Source: Tolypocladium sp. Sup5 PDA-1 (Eukaryota; Ascomycota; Sordariomycetes; Hypocreales; Ophiocordycipitaceae). Taken from it: a stretch of 64,000 nt of DNA. Positions within the stretch are counted from its first letter, which is position 1. The number at the start of each line of letters is the position of its first letter. The notes below the pieces were generated by a model. The model saw only the letters and a program-made list of their open reading frames with translations. It was not told the origin of the DNA and ran no database searches. The stretch is from contig JPHH03000027.1 of the NCBI GenBank assembly GCA_000750105.3, positions 62,001 to 126,000 on the forward strand. Direction: 5' to 3'. Shown here one piece after another: positions 56,138 through 64,000 of the stretch. The position numbers and the translations under genes were made by a program.

Positions 56138-59100
56138 ATGGGCACTCCGCAAACCCCCTCGGTCACGTTGGAAGACCACGTGTCTGGCCAGTCCAACAAA
56201 CCTCTTTCGAGACCGGCGCATAGCTTGACTGGCGAAGATGTCCTGCGAGAGCTTCAGTCAGATCCCGTCCGCGGCCTCCAGGCCGACGAAGCGGCCCGGC
56301 GCATCACCGAACTCGGCCCCAACGAGCTGGACAAGAAAAAGGGCGTCCAGCCACTTGCCATCTTCCTCGAGCAAATCTTCAATGCCATGACGCTGGTGAG
56401 CAAGTCACTTAGTCTGCTCCCCTTCACGACGACCATGCGCTGATAAGTGACGGGGGGTGGCAGGTCCTGGTACTCGCGCTGGCAGCCAGCTTCGGCATCC
56501 AGGCGTGGATCGAGGGCGGCATCCTCGGGGGCATCATCGTCCTCAACATCTTCATCGGCTTCGCGCAGAGCCTGCACGCCGAAAAGACCATCGACTCGCT
56601 GCGCACGCTCGGCTCGCCGACCTGCAGCGTCTTCCGCGGCGGCGACACCGTCACGATCCAGACGGCCGACGTGGTGCCCGGCGACATCGTCGACCTGGGC
56701 ACCGGCGACTCGGTGCCCGCCGACGTGCGCCTCATCGAGGCCGTCAACCTCGAGGCCGACGAGGCGCTGCTCACGGGCGAGTCGGCGCCGGTGGCCAAGA
56801 ACCCGCGGCTGACGTTTGACGACGACACGGGGCCCGGGGACCGTCTCAACGTGGTGTACAGCTCGACGAACATCACCAAGGGCCGCGGCCGGGGCGTCGT
56901 CTTCGCGACGGGCATGTTTACCGAGATTGGCCTCATCGCGAGCGCCCTGCACGGCGGCGACGACTCCAAGGGCGTCGTAGAGGAGCGCAGAACGCCAGTC
57001 TCCTTTGTCAAGCGCTGCTCGAGGGCAACCGTCGGCTGGCTGGGCCGGTTCCTCGGCCTCACAGTGGGCACCCCATTGCAGCGGAAGCTCTCCCAGCTGT
57101 TCCTCTGGCTCTTCTCCTTCGCCATCATCTGCGCCATCGTCGTGCTCGGCGCCAACAAGTTCGACACGCGGCAGGACGTGATCCTGTACGCCGTGACGAC
57201 GGCCATTGGCACCATCCCCGTGTCGCTGCTGCTCGTGCTGACCGTCACCATGGCGGCCGGCACCAAGAAGATGGTCGAGCGGCACGTCATCGTGCGCAAC
57301 CTGCAGAGCCTCGAGGCCCTGGGCGGCGTCACGAACATCTGCTCGGACAAGACGGGCACCATCACGCAGGGGCGCATGGTGGTGAGGAAGGCCTGGCTTC
57401 CGGGGTGCGGCACGTTTTCTGTCGAGGCGGGCAACGAGGTGTATAACCCGACGGCGGGACAGGTCTCGTTCAGCGCCTCGCAGCCAAAGGACGTGGAGCA
57501 ATCGCAGGAAGAGGAAAAGGAAGAGGCCTCGGCAGTCGTCGCGCCGCTCGATGAGCCCACGGCCAAGCCCGCTCTGCAGTGGTACCTGAACGTCGCGTCT
57601 CTCGCCAACCTCGCAACGCTAGAGCAGACCGATGACGACGGCGGCGACGACGGCGGCGGCGGCGGCGAGAAGCCCGGCAAGCAGTGGAGGGCGCGCGGCG
57701 CGCCTACAGAGATTGCGATCGAGGTGTTTGCCGCGCGGTTCGGATGGAACCGAGGGCAGCTGTCCGAGGGCCGCGATGCCCAGTGGACGCCCGTCGCCGA
57801 GTTTCCGTTCGACTCCGATGTCAAGAAGATGTCGGTGCTGTTCCGCGAGACGGCCTCGCAGGAGACGCACGTCTTTACCAAGGCACGCCCCCGGGGCCCG
57901 ATATCTCCGTGATGCTGCTGCTAACGTGGTGACAGGGCGCCGTCGAGCGAGTCCTCGACAGCTGCGACCGCATCGCCATGAACGAAACCAGCACGACTCT
58001 CACCGGGCCCGTCAAGGCCGACGTCCTCGCCAACATGGAAGCCCTCGCCAGCCAGGGCCTGCGCGTCCTCGCCCTCGCCCACAAGATCAACCAGCGCCCC
58101 GTCTCCGCGCCCGACTTCGCCCACGGCAGCACCGCCCCCTGCCGCGACCTCTTCGAGCACGGCCTCACCCTCCGCGGCCTCGTCGGCATCTACGACCCCC
58201 CGCGGCCCGAGTCCCTGGCCAGCGTGCGCATGTGCCAGCGCGCCGGCATCGCCGTGCACATGCTCACGGGCGACCACCCGCAGACGGCGCGCGCCATCGC
58301 CGCCGACGTCGCCATCCTGCCGCCCCCCGCGCAGATGCGCCTGCTGCCGGCGGACGTCGCCGCGTCGCTGACCATGACGGCGCACGACTTCGACGCGCTG
58401 TCGGACGCGCAGGTCGACGCGCTGCCGCAGCTGCCGCTCGTCGTGGCCCGCTGCGCGCCCAGCACAAAGGTGCGCATGATCGAGGCGCTGCACCGCCGCG
58501 GCCGCTACGTCGCCATGACGGGCGACGGCGTCAACGACAGCCCGAGCCTGAAGCGCGCCGACATCGGCATCGCCATGGGCACCGGGTCCGACGTGGCCAA
58601 GGAGGCGGCGGACATTGTGCTGACCGACGACAACTTTGCCTCGATCCTCAACGCCGTCGAGGAGGGCCGCCGCATCTTTGACAACATCCAAAAGTTCATC
58701 CTGCACGTGCTGGCTGCCAACATCGGCTTCGTCGTCGCGCTGCTGACGGGCCTGGCCTTCAAGGACGCCTCGGGCGTGTCCGTCTTTATGCTCACGCCCG
58801 TCGAGATTCTGTGGATGCTGATGGGCACGGGGGCCTTTTGCGAGACGGGCCTCGGGTTCGAGAAGGCCGTGCCCGATATCCTGAACCGTCCGCCTCACGA
58901 TGTAAGTTGCGACGCCACCCGTGTCCTTGCATATGCGCTCCCACTAACCTCCCCCAGCTCCGGTACGGCGTCTTCAGCCCCGAGTTCCTCCTCGACATGG
59001 TCGTCTACGGCATCCTCATGGCCTGCTGCACCATCGGCTCCTTCACCGTCGTCATCTTCGGCTTCGACAACGGCAACCTCGGCGCCGACTGCAACAAGCG

Positions 59101-59497
59101 GTACTCGCCCGCCTGCCGCGACGTCTTCCGCGCCCGCGCCACCTGCTACACCACCATGACCTGGATCTTCCTGCTCTTCGCCTGGGAGCTCATCGACGCG
59201 CGCCGCTCGCTCTTCTTCATGCCCCGGGGCTTCCGCGCCTGGGGCGCCCACCTCTGGGGCAACCGCTTCCTCTTCTTCTCCGTCGTCGCCGTCTTCCTCG
59301 TCGTCTTCCCGACGCTGTACATCCCCGTCATCGACCACGTCGTCTTTATGCACACGGGCATCAGCTGGGAGTGGGCCGTCGTGTTTGTCGCGGTTGTCGT
59401 CTTTATGCTGGGCGCCGAGAGCTGGAAGTGGACCAAGAGGGTGTACGTGAGGCGGCACAAGCCGGCGCCGCAGACGGAATGGGCTGGGATTGCATAG
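56138..59497 (+). CDS. ena: P-type cation ATPase, ENA (type IID) family
   Basis: Plasma-membrane or ER pump that exports Na+ (and K+ or Li+) at the cost of ATP, giving salt and alkaline-pH tolerance in fungi. Four exons: 56138-56395, 56464-57882, 57936-58901 and 58958-59497, total 1060 residues. The second intron (53 nt) uses a GC donor (GCACGC) and restores FTKGAVERVLDSC; the others are GT-AG. Motifs in order: LTGESAPVAK in the actuator domain, NICSDKTGTITQGRM with the phosphorylated Asp near 381, FTKGAVERVL (ATP binding), MLTGDHPQTARAIA, and MTGDGVNDSPSLKRADIGIA near 753. Hydrophobic segments include IPVSLLLVLTVTMAAGTKKM before the phosphorylation site and six more in the C-terminal third. 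An acidic, Gly-rich insert (GGDDGGGGGEK) lies in the nucleotide domain. Regulation by pH or salt is expected from the family, not seen here. Confidence 0.93.
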
Positions 59498-60135
59498 ATC
59501 AGCATATAGATTACATTATAGAGCAGCGAGACAAGATTCCCTGAGGACGAGTCTCCTCTTCATGCAGACTAGATGCCATCATCAACACACTTTACAAACA
59601 ACACTCCTTCTCCCACTAGCGCTGCCCTCCGTGAAGAGCGTCGCCCCTCGACGACCCTTTCCCAACCCACCACCGCAACCCCTTTCCGGCCGTCACACCC
59701 CCAAAAGGGCATCAAAAAGATAAATAAAAATAACAAGACGGATGCAAAAGCACAGGCTATTTGATGCAAAGGCAAAAAAGAAAGCGAGCTGTTGCGGAAC
59801 TTACTTCGTGCTACCCCAGATTGAACTGGAGGCTCGGTTCGGTTCTTCACTCATCGTCACAAGATGCCTTAACCGGGAATGCCGTTAGGCCATTGTGACT
59901 CGTGTGGCTCTGGAAGAAGAGCACGTTGTTCTTCTATATATGTTACTGTACAGCTGCGCAGCACGTGGTGCGGCGACGGGTGAACAGCTCCGGTTGCCGT
60001 GGTGCAATGGCGGCTGTTCAGGGGCGGGCGTGCTAATCGCCGCTGTTCGCCGCTGTTCAGAGAGCGTAATGCCCTGTGAGCAGGGAGCATCAAGGCCGGG
60101 CTCGGTCCTTAGGAATAGCTCCGTAGTCGGCGTTG
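59498..60135. other. Convergent intergenic spacer
   Basis: The 3' flanks of the ATPase (+) and the PARG-like gene (-). No gene seen. The ATPase side is A/C-rich with possible poly(A) signals (AATAAA-like at about 59721-59731). Confidence 0.55.
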
Positions 60136-61543
60136 TCACCCGTCGAGGAGCCACCGCATCGTCTCGAGCCGCCTGGCCGTTTGTGGGACCCCATCAAGCC
60201 TTTCCCGCAAGTCCCTCACGCTCCCAGTCTCCAGCACTTGCTCCACAAGCTTGGTAAACTGCAAAGGAAATTCCTCATGCGATGGATCGCAGAGGATCTG
60301 CAACTCCTTGCCAGCCAGAGACGCCGCTATCCAGAGGATAACCATCTTGACACCTGGGTCGCCGTTGAACGCACCGCAGCCCCATATCCCAGCCCACACT
60401 GCCGAGTTGTGTTCCGAGCGCCACGATGAAAACGCCGTGAACGCTTTCTTTGTTTCGCGGTCGACATTTTCCGGCTTCAGATCCGGAAGGCCTGCGTCAT
60501 CGTCCACCTCGTCAATCTCCAACGCGTCCATGAAGAGCATTCTCCCACCGCGACGGGCTTTTGCGTCCAGGACAGACCACGAGATTTGTCGCCTCTGGCC
60601 ATCTATCCTGAGCATCGGCCTCGCACCTTGAATGACGAGAACCTGGTCATCCGCCAACGTGGGCGTAAACAGCACAGCGGCAGTTGCCGACATACAACTC
60701 CTCTTGAGTCGCCGACTGCCCAAAGCCAATGTCTTTGTTGGCGGACACGACAACGGCACCGCCAGGACCCTGGTACCCCAGCTCCTGCTGTTCTGTGCTG
60801 TACTTGTCCAGGTTCACGATCTTGACTGGCGCCGGGGGAACCTCATCCCATGACTGAGGCAGAGGCATCTCCGTTTCCCCAAACGAGTGGAGCGAATACC
60901 CGACAGCCCCTTCGGAAGGTTCCGCGGCCTCTTTATCTTCGAGCTGGGCAATGTAGGTGAAGAGAGCCACAAAGTACATCTCGACAGCCTTGGGGTGCCG
61001 CTGCGACGAGTCGTACCAGATGCTAAAGTCAAAGAACTCATCGCGCCACGATGGCGGCTGCAGCGTGCAGAGGAACTGGTGCGCCACTAAGCATCCCGCC
61101 TGAGTCCTCGACAGTCGAAGCCCCTCTCCCGGAGTCAGTATTGGTACATGACCATTGGGGAAGTGTTCTGGCATCTGCAATGCAAGACGGACAATCTTTG
61201 GCCACAAGTGTGTGAAGAACCTGTGGCTCTCATCCTGCACCATAGCTCTCAGCGTCCCATAGTCTCCCGCAACACCGGACGAGCCACGAAGGCTGTTCGA
61301 AATGGTTTCAAGTACATCGATCAGCTGAGACGGCTTCTGTACCGGTTGTTTTAGAACCTCCAGCAGCAGCGGCCAGAACGGCACGAGGCCGTTGTCGTCC
61401 TCTTGGTCCTCAAGGATGCTGAAGCGGTCCAAGCACCGCTGCGCCGGTGAGTTTGGCAGGATGCAATCTAGTTGCCCAGGTCTCATATCTGTATACAGTC
61501 TTTGCAGTGCTTGAATGTCGCCATGAGCTTCATCATCAGCCAT
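60136..61543 (-). CDS. Poly(ADP-ribose) glycohydrolase-like protein, frameshifted
   Basis: PARG removes ADP-ribose polymers through a macrodomain. The upstream frame (61543 to about 60685) starts MADDEAHGDIQALQRLYTDM. It shows the PARG accessory-domain signature LSRTQAGCLVAHQFLCTL and the catalytic loop DIGFGQSATQEEL, with the paired catalytic Glu near 281-282. Directly after LYVG the frame breaks. The family sequence resumes in another frame as TAAVLFTPTLADDQVLVIQG, then RRGGRMLFMDALEIDE and SAVWAGIWGCGAFNGDPGVK, to a stop at 60136. Alignment by eye to the human motif (QEE, then about five residues, then NPEL) suggests some four residues are missing, i.e. a deletion of about 11 nt. A 49-nt intron with a GTCGGC donor could also join the frames but would remove conserved residues. 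It may be a pseudogene, or an assembly error. Confidence 0.72.
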
Positions 61544-61914
61544 TCAGCTGTTGATGAAAGAAGACTTCCTTGGTTTGCAGTTGCTGGTAGGTCATGACGA
61601 TGAGTCAGCCGGCGAAAAGGCTCACGCGGGGTACTTCGACGACGCGGCCCACGAGGCCCGTGAGCAACAACGCCACGCCCATAAACAGCACAGGCCATTC
61701 TGTCCGTGGCACCGTGCCGGACCTTTTCGGGCTGGCAAAAGCTGAGGCGGGTTGCTTGTGTTCAGGCCGATAAACGCCATCAAACTTCACCGGCAACCGG
61801 CTCACCCGGACTCCTCCGTGGCGGCGTGGCCGGCTTGCGACTGAGACCAAGTCTCAAATATGTTGGACACCGGGGCTGTGTCTTGTGTTTCGGGTCTGCA
61901 TTGTCCTTGGAACT
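61544..61914. other. Spacer between the transcription factor and PARG-like gene
   Basis: A 371-bp stretch downstream of the transcription factor and upstream of the PARG-like start codon, both on the minus strand. No gene is seen. Confidence 0.5.
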
Positions 61915-63687
61915 TTAGACAATCAGAAAGTTCAAGTCCGGGTCTTTGAGAGTCTGGACCCAGCTCCTGCTAGCTTTCCCCTGGTCGTCCAGGCTCCAGA
62001 TCACTTTCAGCGTGTCCATGGCGGTGTACAAGAACCCCCACGGACAGGAGACGACAAGCCTCTGCAACCTGTCCATGACCCATTCACGTCTTGCGCGGCC
62101 GCTCGCTTCCGCCCCGGCGATGAACGTCGGCCACGTGGTAGCCTTGAAGTTCGCATCGTCGTCCGGGATGCTGGACAGGTGCTCGAAGATGTCACAGCTC
62201 AGCGCTTCGGCGACCTCGTCGTGGCCCTTCATCGTGCTCAAGGACGGAATGGCCTGGAGTATGTAAAGGCACGAGGCCAGTCGATGCGCGGAACCAGCAT
62301 GCATGCGGCTTTGGATGGGTGCGTCCTGCAGGTACGAGATGTTGCGTACGTCGTGTGCCCAGGCGTCGATGTCAAAGGCCTTTGCTCGTTGAATCAGAGC
62401 TAGGCCAGCCGCAGTAATGTCATCATCGGGGTCGGCATCGCTGCTTGCATTCGACAGTTGGGATGCGGCGTGAAGAATCCCGAGAATCTCAGGCGGGCAG
62501 CAGAGATAGCTATTTGCAGCTGCTCGCTCCAGGATATATGGAATCTGCGAGGATTGAAAGTGAGACCCGGTGTCGAACGCAGCCGCCGGCATGAATGCTG
62601 AGCCCAGTATAAAGTAGCTTGAACTAATCAGCAGGTGGCCCGTGAAGGGGACTCAACATCGGTTTGCTCACATGAAACAGTCGGAGAGCATGTAGTCTCT
62701 CAACGCCTCGTTTCCCGCTACCGCCGGCTGCAACAGCGACATGATCTTGCCGGCGCCTTCCAGATGGGCCTTCCACCCATGCTTACCCGACTCAATCAAC
62801 TCGACGTTGATGAAGAAGAGAGACGCAGCAAGGATGACATCGCCACCCGTCGAGTCGATGTCCTGCAAAGCACCGCGCATCAGAGTGAGCGCCTTGTGCT
62901 TTGCTATGAGTGCGTCCCGATGTGCGCGCCTGGACGCTTCTTCAGCGCCCGGAGACAGCACGAGGTCGCCTTGCTTCCCAGAATAGCACAGCGGCGCCAT
63001 GACGAGATTAGACATGTGAGCTGCCGATGCGGCAACTATGATATGTTGCAGCAGAGGGTGAGCTCTGGTGAGTGGCAGAAGACCGCGGAATGGGTTGCGA
63101 TCAGGCAAGTCGTAGGAAACCAAGTCTTTGCATAACCGATTTGTAACTGCAACACCGTTAGTTGACGGTTCTCCATATATTATATATAGCTCCATGTTGC
63201 GTATTGTGAGCCGTCACTTACAGTATGAGAGATAGTACCGGTGAGACGGCTCCAGGTCCTGAAAGAGGGGGTCGACCAACACCCACGGGCTACTCACGGA
63301 GCTACCGCCGGCTGACGATGGCCGGCGTATGAGTTGCCCACCTCCATGCTCCGGGGCGCCGCCGCCAAGAGCACCATGACACGATTGTGCGTCCGGCTGT
63401 GGAGTACTCGTCGTCGAAACAACAGCGTTTGCCTTTACCTTCCTAGCGCTCAATGCCGGAGCACCGTCCACGGGCGCGCTTGACGTGCGTCCAGCCAGTT
63501 TCCCGCGACTGGCCACCGCGCCCGTCCACCTAAACAGCTGCCCGTATCCGAGGCACTCCTTTCCAGCGGCGATGCACTTGTTGCAGTGCGGATACGACCG
63601 GTCACAGCGCAGCCGCTGGCGCCGGCAGTTGTGGCAGGGCTTTGTTGGTGGCTGCGGCATCGACGCCATCAATGCTGTGGTGGTCAC
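61915..63687 (-). CDS. Zn2Cys6 fungal transcription factor
   Basis: Nuclear DNA-binding regulator; targets unknown. Three exons: 63687-63222, 63146-62672 and 62623-61915, introns of 75 and 48 nt, total 549 residues. The N-terminal zinc cluster CHNCRRQRLRCDRSYPHC plus NKCIAAGKEC (residues 18-45) fits CX2CX6CX6CX2CX6C exactly. A Ser/Gly-rich linker leads to PLFQDLEPSHRYYLSYFTNRL, the usual entry to the fungal-specific regulatory domain (Pfam Fungal_trans_2 type). That domain contains HPLLQHIIVAASAAHMSNL and ASLFFINVELIESGKHGWKA followed by HLEGAGKIM. The junction DCFISSYFILGSAFMP is typical. It ends after DPDLNFLIV. There is no evidence that it controls its neighbours. Confidence 0.9.
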
Positions 63688-64000
63688 GGCTGCTGCAGGG
63701 TGCGTGGGCGGTTCCTTGTCGATGGAGCCCGTTGGCTCGTGGACGCAGCATACATGGTAACAGACGGGCAGGCTGTTAACGAGAAGAGGGGAAACACCAT
63801 GGCTTCAAGCTGGCGAAGTTCATCTACGGGCTAGCATCCCTCTTTTCCCAGAGTTGATGACAGATCCCCCTAGTCCTAAAAAGGCAGCCAAGACTCAAGG
63901 TCGACATCGCTCGAGGTACGTACCTCGGGCCTCCCTCGCTTTTGCCTTTTATTAAACACCGTGAGAGAGCCTCGTCAATTGTCTTTTTTTTTCTTTTTTT
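63688..64000. promoter_or_regulatory. Upstream region of the Zn2Cys6 gene
   Basis: Promoter and leader of the transcription factor, extending past the window. A TA-rich element (TTTTATTAAA, about 63946-63955) and a terminal T-rich run are visible. No other gene is seen. Confidence 0.4.

Noticed and set aside
56254..57881. Two long minus-strand frames antisense to the ENA ATPase
   Set aside because: They mirror highly conserved ATPase exons and have no independent protein features.

Overview
The window is nuclear DNA of a filamentous ascomycete (Pezizomycotina). Short 40-213 nt introns with GTRNGY donors and CTRAY branch points interrupt nearly every gene. The gene set includes an ENA-type P-type ATPase, an OCH1 mannosyltransferase, a Cdc11/AspA septin, an N-terminally zinc-fingered Est1-type protein, ATG29 and a Zn2Cys6 regulator. 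GC-rich coding sequence and family-level resemblance suggest Sordariomycetes, probably Hypocreales; that placement is inference. I see no rRNA, convincing tRNA, CRISPR array or intact transposon.

Layout. 0-17 kb: a copper amine oxidase (-, cut by the left edge), a compositionally different stretch at 4.8-5.9 kb with a candidate small secreted cysteine protein, then OCH1 (+), a mitochondrial-looking acyl-CoA synthetase (+), a Lag1-type ceramide synthase (-) and a decayed pseudogene (-). 17-38 kb is a dense housekeeping block: Bax-inhibitor-1 (+), Cdc11/AspA septin (-), Hsv2-type PROPPIN (+), RBMX2/Ist3 splicing factor (-), dynein light intermediate chain (+), DUF255/SPATA20-like thioredoxin protein (-), ATG29 (+), Arb2-domain protein (+), a mitochondrial membrane TPR-like protein (-) and a Tcd-type tRNA ct6A dehydratase (+). 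38-56 kb is gene-poor: an Est1/SMG7-like gene (+), a three-exon conserved gene carrying one in-frame stop (-), decayed coding fragments and long featureless stretches. 56-64 kb: an ENA-type cation ATPase (+), a PARG-like gene with a frameshift (-) and a Zn2Cys6 transcription factor (-).

The dense part alternates convergent pairs (3' ends as close as about 134 bp) with divergent pairs sharing short promoters. No biosynthetic gene cluster or single new system is evident. The points most worth a second look are the secreted cysteine protein, the PARG frameshift, the lone nonsense codon at 52022-52024, a 10-nt micro-exon in ATG29, a 40-nt GC-AG intron in the Est1-type gene, and a nonamer (TACGGAGTA) repeated between genes. 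All exon structures were read by eye from splice signals and frame continuity; no database search was run.
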